Source of the DNA: Pseudomonas sp. URMO17WK12:I11 | GTDB lineage: Bacteria > Pseudomonadota > Gammaproteobacteria > Pseudomonadales > Pseudomonadaceae | Assembly (NCBI RefSeq): GCF_007677725.1 | Contig: NZ_VEDF01000004.1 | Location: 372,001 to 436,000, forward strand | Direction: 5' to 3' | DNA length: 64,000 nucleotides | Program-made: the position numbers and the translations under genes | The notes under the pieces: generated by a model | Told to the model about the DNA's origin: nothing | Databases searched by the model: none | What the model saw: the letters and a program-made list of their open reading frames with translations, nothing else | Shown here: positions 35,741 to 50,025 of the stretch, piece after piece | How positions within the stretch are numbered: the stretch's first letter is position 1 | Layout of the letters: each line of letters opens with the position of its first letter

Positions 35741-38254
35741 TCAATCGCGCGGGCCACCAGGGGCAATCACTTCCCGCGAACCGTTGCTGTTCATTGGCGT
35801 TACCACGCCGGCCATTTCCATGGCTTCGATCATCCGCGCGGCGCGGTTGTAGCCGATCTTGAGCTTGCGCTGCACGGCCGAGATCGAGGCGCGACGGCTC
35901 TCTAGCACGAATTGCACGGCCTCATCATACAGGGCGTCGGTTTCGGAGTCGTCCCCGTCGCCACCACCGCTGCCACCTTCGAAGCCGCTGCCAGCCTCTT
36001 CGACGCCGTTGAGGATGTCATCGTTGTAGTCCGGGGCGCCGCGTTGCTTCCAGGCCTCGACCACACGGTGCACTTCGTCGTCGGAAACGAATGCACCGTG
36101 GACGCGAATCGGCAAGCTGGTACCCGGCGGCATGTACAGCATGTCGCCGTGACCGAGCAGCTGTTCGGCGCCGCCCTGGTCGATGATGGTTCGCGAGTCG
36201 ATCTTGCTCGACACCTGGAACGCCATGCGAGTTGGAATGTTGGCCTTGATCAGGCCGGTGATCACGTCGACCGAGGGACGCTGGGTGGCGAGGATCAGGT
36301 GGATACCCGCGGCGCGCGCCTTCTGCGCGATACGGGCGATCAGCTCTTCGACCTTCTTGCCGACGATCATCATCATGTCGGCGAATTCGTCGACCACCAC
36401 GACGATGGTCGGCAGGGTTTTCAGCGCGGGCGGCTCATCGTCCATGCTTTCACGGCGGTACAGCGGGTCGTGGATAATCTCGCCGGCCTCCTGGGCATCC
36501 TTGACCTTGCGATTGAAGCCGGCCAGGTTACGCACGCCCATGGCCGCCATCAGCTTATAGCGGCGCTCCATCTCGGCGACGCTCCAGCGCAGGGCATTGG
36601 CGGCATCCTTCATGTCGGTGACCACCGGGCAAAGCAGATGCGGGATGCCTTCATAGATCGACAGTTCGAGCATCTTCGGGTCGATCATGATCAGACGCGC
36701 GTCTTCCGGACTGGACTTGAACAAAATCGACAGGATCATCGCGTTGACCCCCACCGACTTGCCCGAACCCGTGGTACCGGCGACCAGCAAGTGCGGCATC
36801 TTGGCCAGATCGGTGATCACCGGCTTGCCGCCGATGTCATGCCCCAGCGCCAGGGTGACCGGGGATTTCTGCTCATCGTATTGCGGTGTGGCCAGCACTT
36901 CGGAAAAGCGCACCATCTGCCGGTTTTCGTTGGGAATCTCGATACCCACGGTGGTTTTGCCGGGGATAACCTCGACCACCCGCACACTGGTTACTGCCAA
37001 CGAACGAGCAAGGTCCTTGGCCAGGTTGGCAATACGGCTGACCTTCACCCCTGCTGCCGGCTGGATTTCGTAGCGGGTGATCACCGGACCCGGGTGGATG
37101 GAGTCCACCGAAACCTCGACGCCGAATTCCTTGAGCTTGATTTCCAGCAGTTGGCCGACCCCGGCCAGCGATTCAGGCGAATACTCGATCTTCTTCTGCT
37201 CGGCCGGATCGAGAATGGTGATCGGCGGCAGGGTGCCTTCGACGGCGCTGTCAACGAACAGCGACGCTTGCTTTTCCTTCACGATTCGCTTGATCGGCTC
37301 GGGGGCACGTGCCGCCGAAGGTGGCACGATGGTCGGCGTCGGCGCCTTTGGCTGCTCGCGTGCGATCAACGCCTGGCGCGCCACCACAGGCTCACGGGCC
37401 AGGGTCGGCTCGCGCGGCGTGATCGGTTCGTCGTCGAAGGTTGGCTCGCGCGGCTCGACCGGCTGAGCGGTGGCTTCACGCTTGAAGATGCGCTCGCGCA
37501 AGGCCGGCTTGGCGGCAGGCTCAGGCTTCTCGGCAGCCTTTGGCGCCAGGTTGAAGACCGGTTCATCCACTTCGCGCAGCTGCGCTTCCAGGCGTTTGCG
37601 CTCGTTGCGCGCCTCCCACCAGCGGCTGGCCGCGCCCTGGACCAGCTCGAACAGGTCGAGGGTGATCTTGCCGGTCATGTCCATCACCTTGAACCACGAC
37701 AGGTCGGTGAACACGGTCAGGCCGAACAGGAACAACGCAATGAACATCAGCGTGCTGCCCTGCACGTTCAGCAGGCTGCGGGCCAGGTCACCAAGGCTTT
37801 CGCCAAGCGCACCGCCTGCCGAAAACGGCAAGCTGGCAGGCGGATGGAAGTGGATATGCGCCAGCGCAGCGCCCGACAGCACGAGAAACACCAGGCCAAT
37901 CAAACGCCAGGAGAACAGCCAGCCACTCCACTGCCAGGGCTGGTGCCGCTCACGGAAGATCTGCCAGGTCTTGATCGCCAACAGTAGCGGAAAAATGTAA
38001 GCGAAGTAGCCGAGCACCATGAACAAGACGTCGGCGAAATAAGCCCCGGCACGCCCGGCAGCGTTCTGCACCTGGTCGACATTGCTGGTGTGGCTGAAGC
38101 CCGGGTCGGAAGTGTCGTAGGTCAGCAGTGCCATCCACAGGTACAGGCACAGGGCACCGACCGCGATCAGCGCACCCTCCTTCAGGCGATAGTGCAACTG
38201 CTGGCGCCACAGGGGCACTGGCAAAGGAGCTGGAGTTGCGGTGGATTTCTTCAA
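35741..38254 (-). CDS. ftsK: DNA translocase FtsK
   Basis: The 837-residue protein has four N-terminal membrane segments (first [18 protein letters not shown], last [18 protein letters not shown]). A linker rich in Pro, Arg and Glu of about 170 residues follows, which is short compared with E. coli. Then comes the motor with Walker [18 protein letters not shown] and Walker [17 protein letters not shown]. The C-terminal winged-helix gamma domain ([20 protein letters not shown]) reads KOPS sites and activates XerCD. It works at the septum in chromosome segregation. It is divergent from aat over a 362-bp gap. Confidence 0.98.
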   Translation of the reverse strand: MKKSTATPAPLPVPLWRQQLHYRLKEGALIAVGALCLYLWMALLTYDTSDPGFSHTSNVDQVQNAAGRAGAYFADVLFMVLGYFAYIFPLLLAIKTWQIFRERHQPWQWSGWLFSWRLIGLVFLVLSGAALAHIHFHPPASLPFSAGGALGESLGDLARSLLNVQGSTLMFIALFLFGLTVFTDLSWFKVMDMTGKITLDLFELVQGAASRWWEARNERKRLEAQLREVDEPVFNLAPKAAEKPEPAAKPALRERIFKREATAQPVEPREPTFDDEPITPREPTLAREPVVARQALIAREQPKAPTPTIVPPSAARAPEPIKRIVKEKQASLFVDSAVEGTLPPITILDPAEQKKIEYSPESLAGVGQLLEIKLKEFGVEVSVDSIHPGPVITRYEIQPAAGVKVSRIANLAKDLARSLAVTSVRVVEVIPGKTTVGIEIPNENRQMVRFSEVLATPQYDEQKSPVTLALGHDIGGKPVITDLAKMPHLLVAGTTGSGKSVGVNAMILSILFKSSPEDARLIMIDPKMLELSIYEGIPHLLCPVVTDMKDAANALRWSVAEMERRYKLMAAMGVRNLAGFNRKVKDAQEAGEIIHDPLYRRESMDDEPPALKTLPTIVVVVDEFADMMMIVGKKVEELIARIAQKARAAGIHLILATQRPSVDVITGLIKANIPTRMAFQVSSKIDSRTIIDQGGAEQLLGHGDMLYMPPGTSLPIRVHGAFVSDDEVHRVVEAWKQRGAPDYNDDILNGVEEAGSGFEGGSGGGDGDDSETDALYDEAVQFVLESRRASISAVQRKLKIGYNRAARMIEAMEMAGVVTPMNSNGSREVIAPGGPRD

Positions 38255-38616
38255 AACGCGTCTATTCCTGCGCGTGCTGCGCGTCCAGTAGAGCTCGGCC
38301 GGGACTCGGCCGTGGAACCACTACTTTTAACATTACTGCCCGCCAGCCGCCATCGCGGCACGCCGTATGGCGCTCGTAGGGTGGGCGACTTTCATAGGCT
38401 GCAATTTGAGCATGCATTTTCTTTCGTGACAAAGGCTTATGCTGTGTTTTTGCACAGGTGTGACAGCAAATGTCGCCGATGGTGCCAGGGGCTTGATGAA
38501 TGTGTAGGAAATTGCCCAATTTGCTGCCAGCCCATGGCCCATGCCTCTGCCAGCATTGACCCCACCCACCCTGCACGCCATGCTGAGCACTCCCCTCCCC
38601 TAGCGCACCATAGACC
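38255..38616. promoter_or_regulatory. Divergent region between ftsK and aat
   Basis: About 360 bp without a gene; it should hold both promoters. Frames here show no motif or ribosome site. I cannot place the promoter elements with confidence. Confidence 0.5.
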
Positions 38617-39297
38617 ATGCTCACCTGGCTGACCCGCGATTCGCTGACCTTCCCGCCTCTGGAAAAGGCCCTGCACGACCCCAACGGCCTGCTTGCTGCT
38701 GGCGGCGATTTGAGCCCTGAGCGCCTGGAGCAGGCTTATCGTCATGGCTGCTTTCCCTGGTACCAGGATGGCCAGCCGATCCTATGGTGGTCGCCGGACC
38801 CGCGTACCGTGCTGGTGCCCGATGAGCTGCACGTTTCACGGTCGTTGGCCAAACTGATGCGCCAAGGCCGCTACCAGGTGAGCTTCGACACAGACTTTGC
38901 AGCGGTCATCGATGCCTGCGCAGCACCTCGCGATTATGCCGACGGCACCTGGATCACCGACACCATGCGCGACGCTTACTGCGAACTGCATCGGCGCGGC
39001 ATCGCACATTCGGTCGAGGTGCGCGAAAACGGCACCCTGGTCGGCGGCTTGTACGGTCTGGCGATCGGCCAGCTGTTCTTCGGTGAGTCGATGTTCAGTC
39101 GCGCTGACAATGCCTCGAAGGTCGGCTTCGTGACGCTGGTCGAGCACCTGCGCCAGGCCGGCTTTGTGCTGATCGACTGCCAGATGCCAACCAACCACCT
39201 GCACAGCCTCGGCGCCCGCGCGATCAGCCGCGCTCGCTTCGCCGAGTACTTGGCTGCCCACCTTGACCAGCCCAGCAGCGCTAGCTGGGTTCGCTAG
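38617..39297 (+). CDS. aat: Leucyl/phenylalanyl-tRNA--protein transferase
   Basis: The 226-residue protein starts with the typical [20 protein letters not shown] and has [20 protein letters not shown] and [20 protein letters not shown], all landmarks of Aat. It adds Leu or Phe to proteins with N-terminal Lys or Arg, creating primary N-degrons. It lies in front of bpt, and clpA and clpS are 1-4 kb away, so the tagging enzymes, adaptor and unfoldase of the N-degron pathway are together here. Confidence 0.97.
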   Translation: MLTWLTRDSLTFPPLEKALHDPNGLLAAGGDLSPERLEQAYRHGCFPWYQDGQPILWWSPDPRTVLVPDELHVSRSLAKLMRQGRYQVSFDTDFAAVIDACAAPRDYADGTWITDTMRDAYCELHRRGIAHSVEVRENGTLVGGLYGLAIGQLFFGESMFSRADNASKVGFVTLVEHLRQAGFVLIDCQMPTNHLHSLGARAISRARFAEYLAAHLDQPSSASWVR

Positions 39298-39352
39298 GCG
39301 AGTTCTGCCAGCTGGCATACACTTAAGGCAACGTCTCACCAAGGGGTCGATC

Positions 39353-40060
39353 ATGACAGAGCTGGCGCGGTTGAAGTTCTATGCCACTCAGCCCCATTCC
39401 TGCAGCTACCTGCCGGACGAGCAGGCCACTACGCTGTTTCTCGATCCCAGCCAGCCAATGGACGTGCATGTGTATGCCGACCTTTCGGAAATGGGCTTTC
39501 GCCGCAGCGGCGATCATCTCTATCGCCCGCATTGCCAAAACTGCAATGCCTGCGTGCCGGCGCGCATCCCGGCGGCGCGGTTCATCCCCAACCGCCAACA
39601 GCGGCGCATTCTCAAGCGCAACGCCGACCTGACCGTCACGGCAGCGCGCCCGGCATTCACCGAAGAATACTTCGATCTCTACCGGCGCTACATCGAAACT
39701 CGGCACGCCGATGGCGACATGTACCCGCCAAGCCGCGATCAATTTTCCACCTTTCTGGTGCGCGACTTGCCGTTCTGCTGGTTCTACGAGTTTCGCTTCA
39801 ACGGCCGCCTGCTGGCGATCGCGGTGTGCGACTTGCTCCCCAACGGATTATCAGCGGTGTACACCTTCTACGAACCCGACGAAGAGCGGCGCAGCCTGGG
39901 GCGCTATGCCATTCTCTGGCAGATCACCGAGGCCCTGCGCTTGGACCTGGAGGCGGTGTACCTGGGCTACTGGATCAAGAACTGCAAGAAAATGAACTAC
40001 AAGACGCAGTATCGGCCTATCGAGTTGTTGATAAACCAGCGCTGGGTGACCCTGAACTGA
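39353..40060 (+). CDS. bpt: Aspartate/glutamate leucyltransferase (Bpt/Ate)
   Basis: The 235-residue protein has the conserved Cys motif [17 protein letters not shown] and the C-terminal [19 protein letters not shown] of the ATE1-like fold. Bacterial Bpt transfers Leu from tRNA to N-terminal Asp or Glu, making them N-degrons. The start at 39353 ([10 protein letters not shown]) follows AAGGGG; the frame is open further upstream within aat. It probably shares a transcript with aat, 55 bp upstream. Older names are ate. Confidence 0.96.
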   Translation: MTELARLKFYATQPHSCSYLPDEQATTLFLDPSQPMDVHVYADLSEMGFRRSGDHLYRPHCQNCNACVPARIPAARFIPNRQQRRILKRNADLTVTAARPAFTEEYFDLYRRYIETRHADGDMYPPSRDQFSTFLVRDLPFCWFYEFRFNGRLLAIAVCDLLPNGLSAVYTFYEPDEERRSLGRYAILWQITEALRLDLEAVYLGYWIKNCKKMNYKTQYRPIELLINQRWVTLN

Positions 40061-40161
40061 AAGCATTGGCTTGACACACAGTTTTCCGGCATAATCCACG
40101 CCACTTTTTTGCCCGGTGCGGTTATGCGTCGGGCCAACACTGGATCCGAGGGCTCTACTGC

Positions 40162-40380
40162 ATGTCGAAAGAAGACAGCTTCGAAATGGAAGGCACTGTC
40201 GTCGACACCCTGCCCAACACCATGTTCCGCGTGGAGTTGGAAAATGGGCACGTCGTAACCGCGCACATCTCCGGAAAGATGCGCAAGAACTACATCCGTA
40301 TTCTCACTGGCGACAAGGTCCGCGTTGAATTGACGCCCTACGACCTGAGCAAAGGCCGCATCACCTACCGCGCGCGCTAA
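40162..40380 (+). CDS. infA: Translation initiation factor IF-1
   Basis: The 72-residue protein is an S1-like OB fold: [20 protein letters not shown] at the start and [19 protein letters not shown] at the end. It binds the ribosomal A site during initiation. It has its own upstream region of about 100 bp and is followed by a perfect terminator. Its place between bpt and clpA is conserved in many gamma-proteobacteria. Confidence 0.99.
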
Positions 40381-40392
40381 GCTTCAGCCATG

Positions 40393-40423
40393 AAAAAGCC
40401 CGGCAAATGCCGGGCTTTTTTGT
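40393..40423 (+). terminator. Terminator between infA and clpA (works on both strands)
   Basis: AAAAAGCCCGGCA and TGCCGGGCTTTTT arms form a 13-bp stem with a minimal loop; T-runs lie on both sides. It ends infA and probably also clpA, which is convergent and stops 43 bp further. Confidence 0.95.
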
Positions 40424-40465
40424 GCCTGTGAAGCTATCGGGGGCTGCATAGCGCGCCCCCGACGA

Positions 40466-42736
40466 CTACGCCACCTCGGCCGTGGTCTCGAAGTCGAACA
40501 CCAGTTCGCCATCGCGCAGGTCGACGTGTACCACGCCGCCATGCTCGGCCAGCTCGCCAAACAGGATTTCCTCGGCCAATGGCCGTTTGATCTTGTCCTG
40601 GATGAGCCGACCCATCGGCCGTGCACCCATCTGCACATCGTAACCCGACGCTGCCAGCCAGCCGCGCGCAGCATCGCTGACTTCCAGAAGCACACGCTTG
40701 TCTTCCAACTGCGCCTGCAGCTCGATGAGGAACTTGTCGACGATACTTTTGATCGTCTCGTGGCTCAGGCGGCCGAACTGGATGATGGTGTCCAGGCGGT
40801 TGCGGAACTCCGGCGTGAAGCTCTTGCGAATGACTTCCATGGCATCGGAGGCATGATCCTGATGGGTGAAGCCGATCGACGCCCGCGCAGCGGTTTCAGC
40901 GCCGGCGTTGGTGGTCATGATCAAAATCACGTTACGGAAATCAGCCTTGCGCCCGTTGTTGTCGGTCAGGGTCCCATGGTCCATCACCTGCAGCAGCAGG
41001 TTGAACACTTCAGGGTGAGCCTTCTCGATTTCATCGAGCAGCAGCACGCAGTGCGGTTGCTTGGTGATGGCCTCGGTCAACAATCCCCCCTGGTCGAAAC
41101 CGACATAGCCAGGCGGCGCACCGATCAAGCGCGACACGGTATGGCGTTCCATGTACTCGGACATGTCGAAGCGCACCAGTTCCACACCCAGCGCCTTGGC
41201 CAACTGCCGGGCTGCCTCGGTCTTGCCGACGCCGGTCGGGCCTGCAAAGAGGAACGACCCCACCGGCTTGTCCGGTGATTTGAGGCCCGCGCGGGACAGC
41301 TTGATCGCAGTCGCCAGCGAGTCGATCGCCGCATCCTGGCCAAACACCGTCAGCTTGAGGTCGCGCTCGAGGTTGCGCAGCAGCTCCTTGTCGGAGCTGG
41401 TGACATGCTTGGGTGGAATACGCGCGATCTTCGCGACGATGTCTTCAACCTGCGGCACATCGATACGCTTGACGCGATTGGCTTCAGGCTGCAGGCGCTG
41501 ATAGGCACCTGCTTCGTCGATCACATCAATGGCCTTGTCTGGCATGTGCCGGTCATTGATGTACCGAGAGGCAAGCTCAGCAGCGGCGCGCAGGGCTTCG
41601 TCGCTGTACTCGATGTTATGGTGGCTTTCAAAGCGACCCTTCAGCCCGCGCAGGATACCGACAGTGTCTTCAACTGACGGCTCACTGACATCGACCTTCT
41701 GGAAGCGCCGCGCCAGCGCGCGGTCTTTTTCGAAGATGCCGCGGAACTCCTGGAACGTGGTCGAGCCAATGCAGCGTATTTCGCCAGACGACAGCAGCGG
41801 TTTGAGCAGATTGGAAGCGTCCATCACCCCGCCCGATGCCGCGCCTGCGCCGATGATGGTGTGGATTTCATCGATGAACAGAATGGCCTGCGGGCGCTTG
41901 CGCAGCTCGCCAAGCAGCGCCTTGAAGCGCTTCTCGAAATCGCCGCGGTATTTGGTGCCGGCCAACAGCGCGCCCAGGTCAAGGGAATACACCACGCTCT
42001 GGGCCAGCAGATCAGGCACTTGACCGTCGACGATACGCTTGGCCAGACCCTCGGCGATGGCAGTCTTGCCGACACCGGCCTCCCCGACCAGCAGCGGGTT
42101 GTTCTTGCGGCGCCGCGCGAGGATCTGCGCCACGCGCTCGACCTCCTGCTCACGGCCGACCAACGGATCGATGCGGCCGGCGCGTGCCAGTTCGTTCAGG
42201 TTGCTGGCGTAAGCGTCCAAGGGGTTGCTCGAGGAAGAAGTCTCGCCACCTTCTTCGTCCTGCATTTCCTGATCGCTCTCGGCATTGGAGCCGTGACCGG
42301 GCACCTTCGAGATGCCGTGGGCGATGTAGTTGACCACATCGATACGGGCCACGCTTTGCTGCTTGAGCAGGAAAACCGCCTGGCTTTCCTGCTCGCTGAA
42401 GATCGCCACCAGCACATTGGCGCCGGTGACTTCGCGCTTGCCGGAGCTCTGCACGTGGAAAACGGCACGCTGCAGCACCCGCTGGAAGCCCAGGGTGGGC
42501 TGGGTTTCGCGGTCTTCGTCGTTGACAGGGATCAGCGGCGTGGTGGAGTCGATGAACTCTTGCAGGTCGTGCTTGAGTTTGTCGAGATTAGCGCCACAGG
42601 CGCGCAGAACGGTCGCGGCAGCCTCATTGTCCAGGAGTGCCAACAGCAGATGTTCGACGGTCATGAATTCATGACGCTTCGAACGGGCCTCCTTGAAGGC
42701 AAGATTGAGGGTGACTTCGAGCTCGCGGTTTAACAT
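40466..42736 (-). CDS. clpA: ATP-dependent Clp protease ATP-binding subunit ClpA
   Basis: The 756-residue protein has the Clp N-domain (about 1-145, [20 protein letters not shown]), a first AAA+ module with Walker [19 protein letters not shown] and a second with [18 protein letters not shown]. An IGL-type loop for ClpP docking is expected near residue 615; the segment ASIGFTHQD is nearby. It unfolds substrates for ClpP. It is downstream of clpS by 30 bp, and the two form one unit that delivers N-degron substrates. Confidence 0.98.
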   Translation of the reverse strand: MLNRELEVTLNLAFKEARSKRHEFMTVEHLLLALLDNEAAATVLRACGANLDKLKHDLQEFIDSTTPLIPVNDEDRETQPTLGFQRVLQRAVFHVQSSGKREVTGANVLVAIFSEQESQAVFLLKQQSVARIDVVNYIAHGISKVPGHGSNAESDQEMQDEEGGETSSSSNPLDAYASNLNELARAGRIDPLVGREQEVERVAQILARRRKNNPLLVGEAGVGKTAIAEGLAKRIVDGQVPDLLAQSVVYSLDLGALLAGTKYRGDFEKRFKALLGELRKRPQAILFIDEIHTIIGAGAASGGVMDASNLLKPLLSSGEIRCIGSTTFQEFRGIFEKDRALARRFQKVDVSEPSVEDTVGILRGLKGRFESHHNIEYSDEALRAAAELASRYINDRHMPDKAIDVIDEAGAYQRLQPEANRVKRIDVPQVEDIVAKIARIPPKHVTSSDKELLRNLERDLKLTVFGQDAAIDSLATAIKLSRAGLKSPDKPVGSFLFAGPTGVGKTEAARQLAKALGVELVRFDMSEYMERHTVSRLIGAPPGYVGFDQGGLLTEAITKQPHCVLLLDEIEKAHPEVFNLLLQVMDHGTLTDNNGRKADFRNVILIMTTNAGAETAARASIGFTHQDHASDAMEVIRKSFTPEFRNRLDTIIQFGRLSHETIKSIVDKFLIELQAQLEDKRVLLEVSDAARGWLAASGYDVQMGARPMGRLIQDKIKRPLAEEILFGELAEHGGVVHVDLRDGELVFDFETTAEVA

Positions 42737-42766
42737 AGCTTCACCTCATACCCAAGTGGTCGGCGA

Positions 42767-43129
42767 TTAACCGTCCTTCTCGATTTCACAGAGTAGCGGA
42801 TGCTGGCTTTCCCTGGCGTATTGGTTGACCTGCATGGCCTTCGTTTCGGCGATGTCACGGGTAAACAATCCGCACACTGCCCGCCCCTCGGTATGGACGG
42901 TCAGCATGATCTTGGTCGCCAGCTCGCGGTTCAGACTGAAGAACGTTTCGAGCACTTCGACGACGAAATCCATCGGCGTGTAGTCATCGTTGAATAAAAC
43001 CACCTTGTACATCGGTGGCGCCTGCAGGATCGGCTTGGCTTCCTGTACCGCAAGCCCTGAGCCGTCGTCCTCATTCGATTGCGGGCGATCCTGATTGAAT
43101 GTTAGTCGAATCTCGCTGGGTGCATGCAT
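42767..43129 (-). CDS. clpS: ClpS adaptor (N-recognin)
   Basis: The 120-residue protein has the core motif [20 protein letters not shown] with the Asn-Asp pair that binds the alpha-amino group of N-degrons, and [21 protein letters not shown] flexible N-terminal tail of about 35 residues is typical. It delivers proteins with N-terminal Leu, Phe, Tyr or Trp to ClpA. It is first in the clpS-clpA unit and divergent from cspD. Confidence 0.98.
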
Positions 43130-43360
43130 GGAAAGAATTTCATCATGAGCGACAGGTTAAGGTTGTGGGTTGACTGCATACGCGGCCGCTGGCGCACGCG
43201 CCACCTGACCTTGACTATCGGCAAAACGGTGTTACAACCAATAAGAACCCACCGTGGGCGATAAAGATCCGCGCAGTCAACCAGATTTTTTCGCATGGTT
43301 CGTATGCGGATGACGTGGATGATACTCCAGTGATGGAGTCCTTTGCAGAGGGACATAGGG

Positions 43361-43621
43361 ATGGCAAGCGGTAAAGTCAAGTGGTTCAACAATGCCAAGG
43401 GCTATGGATTCGTCAACGAAGAGGGCAAATCCGAAGACCTGTTCGCCCACTACTCGGCGGTTCAAATGGACGGATACAAGACGCTCAAAGCCGGTCAGAG
43501 CGTGATCTTCGATCTGGTCCAGGGGCCCAAGGGCATGCACGCGGTGAACATCAGGGACGCCGCCACGGTCGCCGCCGCCAGTGCCGTTGGCCACTCCGAA
43601 GGCGAAGCCGTGCAAGCCTGA
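43361..43621 (+). CDS. cspD: Cold-shock domain protein CspD
   Basis: The 86-residue protein has the cold-shock domain with RNP1-like KGYGFVNEEG and the opening MASGKVKWFNNAKGYGF. The C-terminal tail after VNIRDA is that of CspD, a stationary-phase protein that blocks replication in E. coli. The start follows AGAGGGACATAGGG. The clpS-cspD divergent pair is a classic arrangement. A GC-rich hairpin (43650-43679) with weak T-tail follows. Confidence 0.95.
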   Translation: MASGKVKWFNNAKGYGFVNEEGKSEDLFAHYSAVQMDGYKTLKAGQSVIFDLVQGPKGMHAVNIRDAATVAAASAVGHSEGEAVQA

Positions 43622-43649
43622 TCGCGCCCTCTCTGCCGGGTGTCGAACG

Positions 43650-43685
43650 ACCGGCCGCCTGTCTAGCCAAGCGGCCGGTTTCGTC
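43650..43685 (+). terminator. Possible terminator between cspD and icd
   Basis: ACCGGCCGC and GCGGCCGGT arms with a 12-base loop are followed by TTCGTCT. The T-run is imperfect, so strength is uncertain. It lies between convergent cspD and icd. Confidence 0.5.
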
Positions 43686-43688
43686 TGC

Positions 43689-44945
43689 CTACATGTGCTT
43701 GATTATTTCCTCGCCAAAGCCGGAACTGCTCACCAATTGCGCGCCTTCCATCAGGCGTTCGAAATCATATGTCACAGTTTTAGCGGCAATCGCGCCGTTG
43801 GTTCCTTTGATGATCAGGTCGGCTGCCTCTGTCCAGCCCATGTGACGCAGCATCATTTCCGCCGACAGGATGACCGAGCCCGGGTTGACCTTGTCCTGCC
43901 CGGCGTATTTGGGCGCGGTGCCGTGAGTGGCTTCGAACATGGCCACGGTATCCGACAAGTTGGCGCCTGGCGCGATGCCGATCCCGCCCACTTCTGCCGC
44001 CAGGGCGTCGGAGAGGTAATCACCATTGAGGTTGAGCGTCGCGATCACGTCGTACTCGGCCGGGCGCAGCAGGATCTGCTGGAGCATGGCATCGGCAATG
44101 GCGTCCTTCACCACCACTTCACGGCCGCTCTTGGGATTGCTGAACGTCATCCATGGCCCGCCGTCGAGCAACTGCGCGCCGAATTCATCACGCGCCACTT
44201 CGTAGCCCCAGTCCTTGAAGGCGCCTTCGGTGAATTTCATGATGTTGCCCTTGTGCACCAAGGTCAGCGACTCGCGGTCGTTGTCGACCACGTACTGCAG
44301 GGCCTTGCGCACCAGGCGCTTGGTGCCCTCGCGCGACACGGGCTTGACGCCGATGCCGCAGTCCTGGTCGAAGCGGATCTTGGTAACGCCCATTTCTTCC
44401 TTGAGAAACTTGATGACTTTGTCAGCTTCCGGCGAGCCTGCCTTCCATTCGATGCCGGCGTAGATATCCTCGGAGTTTTCGCGAAAGATCACCATGTCCA
44501 CATCGCCCGGGCGCTTGACCGGGCTTGGCACACCTTCGAACCAGAGCACCGGGCGCAGGCATACGTACAGGTCCAGTTGCTGACGCAGGGCCACGTTCAG
44601 CGAGCGTATACCGCCGCCTACCGGCGTGGTCAGGGGCCCTTTGATCGAAACCACGTACTCCTTGACTGCATCCAGGGTTTCCTGGGGCAACCAGGTATCC
44701 TGGTCGTACACCCGGGTCGCTTTCTCGCCGGCATAGACCTCCATCCAGGCGATCTTGCGCTTGCCGGCGTAAGCCTTGTGAACGGCGGCATCGACCACCT
44801 TGATCATCACTGGCGAAACATCGACGCCGATGCCGTCACCTTCTATATAGGGAATGATCGGGTTGTCAGGCACGTTGAGCGAATGGTCGGCATTGACGGT
44901 GATCTTCGCCCCGTCGGTCGGCACCTGGATTTTCTGGTATCCCAT
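43689..44945 (-). CDS. icd: NADP-dependent isocitrate dehydrogenase (homodimeric, E. coli type)
   Basis: The 418-residue protein starts [20 protein letters not shown] and has the catalytic segments [20 protein letters not shown] (phosphorylatable Ser region) and [20 protein letters not shown]. It oxidises isocitrate to 2-oxoglutarate in the citric acid cycle. The Ser in the GGIRSLN site is the target of IDH kinase/phosphatase in enteric bacteria. The start at 44945 excludes an upstream extension that lies in the promoter region. It is divergent from the unrelated monomeric idh. Confidence 0.97.
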   Translation of the reverse strand: MGYQKIQVPTDGAKITVNADHSLNVPDNPIIPYIEGDGIGVDVSPVMIKVVDAAVHKAYAGKRKIAWMEVYAGEKATRVYDQDTWLPQETLDAVKEYVVSIKGPLTTPVGGGIRSLNVALRQQLDLYVCLRPVLWFEGVPSPVKRPGDVDMVIFRENSEDIYAGIEWKAGSPEADKVIKFLKEEMGVTKIRFDQDCGIGVKPVSREGTKRLVRKALQYVVDNDRESLTLVHKGNIMKFTEGAFKDWGYEVARDEFGAQLLDGGPWMTFSNPKSGREVVVKDAIADAMLQQILLRPAEYDVIATLNLNGDYLSDALAAEVGGIGIAPGANLSDTVAMFEATHGTAPKYAGQDKVNPGSVILSAEMMLRHMGWTEAADLIIKGTNGAIAAKTVTYDFERLMEGAQLVSSSGFGEEIIKHM

Positions 44946-47595
<2,650 letters not shown>

Positions 47596-47619
47596 GGCTC
47601 GCTTGAAGTAACCGCCCAG

Positions 47620-47642
47620 ACCCCGGCCACGCACCGGGGTTT
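47620..47642 (+). terminator. Hairpin after idh
   Basis: ACCCCGG and CCGGGGT arms around CCACGCA are followed by TTTGTGC. Moderate strength at best. Confidence 0.5.
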
Positions 47643-47750
47643 GTGCTTTTTCAAGCGGCAACTTTCAAGCGGCACGCTACAAGTGAAGGCGCTCCGGCTG
47701 CAGCTGGATCCGACTACTTGCAGCTTGCAGCCAATCAGGAGCGATCTACC

Positions 47751-48191
47751 GTGTCTTGGCATCCGCACATTACCGTCGCCACTATTGTGGAGGACGAAGG
47801 CAAATTTCTCTTCGTCGAAGAATTCAAAGCTGGCCAGCATGTGTTCAACCAGCCCGCTGGCCACCTCGAACCCAACGAAACCATTGCCCAAGCCGCATTG
47901 CGTGAGACCCTCGAAGAAACAGCCTGGGAAGTGCAGCTCAGCGGTGTGGTCGGCATCTATTTGTATACCGCTCCGAGCAACGGCGTGACCTACCAGCGCA
48001 TCTGCTTCGCCGCACGGCCGGTACGTCACCACCACGACCTCGCGCTGGACAGCGACATCGTCCGCGCCGTCTGGCTGACCCGCGAAGAACTGCTGGCAGA
48101 CCCTGCCCGCTGGCGCAGCGAGCTGGTGCCGCGCTGTCTGGACGATTACCTCAACGGCCCGCTGCACAGCCTCGACCTGCTGCGCGACTGA
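47751..48191 (+). CDS. nudJ: Nudix hydrolase (NudJ type)
   Basis: The 146-residue protein has a full Nudix box beginning GHLEPNETIAQAALRETLEE and ending TAWEV. Its VSWHPHITVATIVEDEGKFL start and FNQPAGHLEPNE fit NudJ-like phosphatases, which act on nucleoside di- and triphosphates and HMP-PP. The GTG start at 47751 is taken because AGGAG lies just before it and homologues begin there. It lies upstream of mnmA by 60 bp, as often in gamma-proteobacteria. The exact substrate is open. Confidence 0.88.
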   Translation: MSWHPHITVATIVEDEGKFLFVEEFKAGQHVFNQPAGHLEPNETIAQAALRETLEETAWEVQLSGVVGIYLYTAPSNGVTYQRICFAARPVRHHHDLALDSDIVRAVWLTREELLADPARWRSELVPRCLDDYLNGPLHSLDLLRD

Positions 48192-48251
48192 CGCGGCGCT
48201 GCGGGTTTGATAGACTCGGCGCTTTTCCCCCTTAGATACACACCGGTAACC

Positions 48252-49376
48252 ATGACCAGCCCAGCACTCAAAGACCCCGCCAAGACCCGCGTCATCGTCG
48301 GCATGTCCGGCGGCGTGGACTCTTCCGTCTCCGCCCTCTTGCTCATCGAGCAGGGCTACCAGGTGGAAGGGCTGTTCATGAAGAACTGGGAAGAAGACGA
48401 CGGCACCGAATATTGCACCGCCCGCGAAGACCTGGCCGATGCCCAGGCTGTCTGTGACCGCATCGGCATCAAGCTGCACACCGCCAACTTCGCCGCCGAG
48501 TACTGGGACAATGTGTTCGAGCACTTCCTTGAAGAATACAAGGCAGGTCGCACGCCGAACCCGGACATCCTGTGCAATCGGGAGATCAAGTTCAAAGCCT
48601 TTCTCGACTATGCCCTGTCCTTGGGCGCCGACTTGATCGCTACCGGCCATTACGTTCGCCGCCGCGATACCGGCACGCTCACCGAGTTGCTCAAGGGCCT
48701 GGACCCGAACAAGGACCAGAGCTACTTCCTGCATGCCGTTGGCGGTGCCGAAATCGCCCGCACGCTGTTCCCGGTCGGTGAACTGGAAAAGCCCGAAGTG
48801 CGCGCCATTGCCGAAAAACACGGCTTGGCCACTGCCAAGAAAAAGGATTCCACCGGCATCTGCTTCATTGGCGAGCGGCGTTTCAGCGATTTTCTCAAGC
48901 AATACCTGCCCGCCCAGCCCGGCGACATCGAAACCACTGAAGGTGAAGTGATCGGCCGCCATCATGGCCTGATGTACCACACCATTGGCCAGCGCCAAGG
49001 CCTGGGCATCGGCGGGCTCAAGGATGCCAGCGACGAGCCTTGGTATGTGCTGCACAAGGACCTGACCCGCAATGTGCTGGTGGTGGGCCAGGGCAACGAG
49101 CACCCATGGTTGTTCTCCCGCGCCCTGCTCGCCTCGGAAATCTTTTGGGTCAACCCCATCGACCTGAGCCGCCCGCGCCAGCTGACGGCCAAGGTTCGGT
49201 ATCGCCAGGGCGATCAGTCCTGCACCTTGGAGCGTACCGAAACCGGCTACCGCGCCGTCTTCGATGAACCGCAGCGCGCGGTGACCCCGGGCCAGTCGGT
49301 GGTGTTCTATGACGGCGAAGTGTGCCTGGGTGGCGGTGTGATCGAAACCGCAGAGCCATGGAGCCCGCGCGCATGA
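48252..49376 (+). CDS. mnmA: tRNA 2-thiouridine(34) synthase MnmA
   Basis: The 374-residue protein has the PP-loop [18 protein letters not shown], the first catalytic Cys in [15 protein letters not shown] and the second in [13 protein letters not shown]. It activates U34 of Lys, Glu and Gln tRNAs with ATP and inserts sulfur delivered by TusE, whose operon lies 20 kb to the left. The start at 48252 fits the ribosome site and family length. It overlaps hflD by four bases. Confidence 0.98.
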   Translation: MTSPALKDPAKTRVIVGMSGGVDSSVSALLLIEQGYQVEGLFMKNWEEDDGTEYCTAREDLADAQAVCDRIGIKLHTANFAAEYWDNVFEHFLEEYKAGRTPNPDILCNREIKFKAFLDYALSLGADLIATGHYVRRRDTGTLTELLKGLDPNKDQSYFLHAVGGAEIARTLFPVGELEKPEVRAIAEKHGLATAKKKDSTGICFIGERRFSDFLKQYLPAQPGDIETTEGEVIGRHHGLMYHTIGQRQGLGIGGLKDASDEPWYVLHKDLTRNVLVVGQGNEHPWLFSRALLASEIFWVNPIDLSRPRQLTAKVRYRQGDQSCTLERTETGYRAVFDEPQRAVTPGQSVVFYDGEVCLGGGVIETAEPWSPRA

Positions 49377-49996
49377 GCACGCTGCAGGAGCAACTGACTG
49401 CCCTTGGCGGCGTCTTCCAAGCCGCGGTACTGGTCGATCGCATCGCCCGCACCGGGCAGGCCAGCGAGGCGGACATAGGCTGCATGCTCGGCAGCCTGCT
49501 GGTGCGCGACCCCAAGGACACGCTGGAGGTGTTTGGCGGCGACGACCTCAACCTGCGCGATGGCTACCGCGCCCTGGTCGGCGCCCTGGAGCGCGATCCG
49601 AGCAGCCTGCAGCGTGAACCTCTGCGTTATGCCCTGTCGATGCTGGGCTTGGAGCGCCAGTTGCACAAACGCGGCGACCTGCTCGACACCATCGGTAATC
49701 GCCTGCCACAGATCCAGTCCCAGGCCGATCATTTCGGCCTGGTGCACGAGAACGTCATCGCATCGGCCGGCGGGCTGTACCAGGATACCTTGAGTACGCT
49801 GCGCCAACGTATTCAGGTTCACGGCGACATGCGTTTTCTCCAGCAGCCGAGCAATGCTTCAAAGATCCGCGCCCTGCTCCTGGCCGGTATCCGCGCCGCC
49901 CGCCTGTGGCGTCAACTGGGCGGACATCGCTGGCAGCTGGTGTTCAGCCGCCGCAAGCTGCTCAACGAGCTTTATGACATGATGCGTCAGGGCTGA
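49373..49996 (+). CDS. hflD: High frequency lysogenization protein HflD homologue
   Basis: The 207-residue helical protein begins [20 protein letters not shown], with the conserved [10 protein letters not shown], and ends [12 protein letters not shown]. In E. coli HflD is a peripheral inner-membrane protein that counteracts lambda CII; its normal role is unclear. It is coupled to mnmA (ATGA overlap) and followed by purB, the usual order mnmA-hflD-purB. Confidence 0.95.
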   Translation: MSTLQEQLTALGGVFQAAVLVDRIARTGQASEADIGCMLGSLLVRDPKDTLEVFGGDDLNLRDGYRALVGALERDPSSLQREPLRYALSMLGLERQLHKRGDLLDTIGNRLPQIQSQADHFGLVHENVIASAGGLYQDTLSTLRQRIQVHGDMRFLQQPSNASKIRALLLAGIRAARLWRQLGGHRWQLVFSRRKLLNELYDMMRQG

Positions 49997-50007
49997 GGCA
50001 AGCGACG

Positions 50008-50025
50008 AGCTGCAAGCTTGCAGCT
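50008..50025. repeat. Perfect 18-bp palindrome between hflD and purB
   Basis: AGCTGCAAGCTTGCAGCT is a perfect palindrome. Similar GC-AAGCTTGC fragments appear after idh (about 47650-47720, CTTGCAGCTTGCAGC). They look like copies of a short dispersed intergenic repeat of Pseudomonas. Confidence 0.6.

Noticed and set aside
35912-37987. 691-residue open frame opposite ftsK on the plus strand
   Set aside because: Shadow of ftsK; His/Arg/Gly-rich composition without domains.
40071-40099. Canonical sigma70 promoter for infA from TTGACA at 40071
   Set aside because: The only -10-like hexamer (CATAAT) is about 13 bp away, too near for a normal spacing, so I do not list it.
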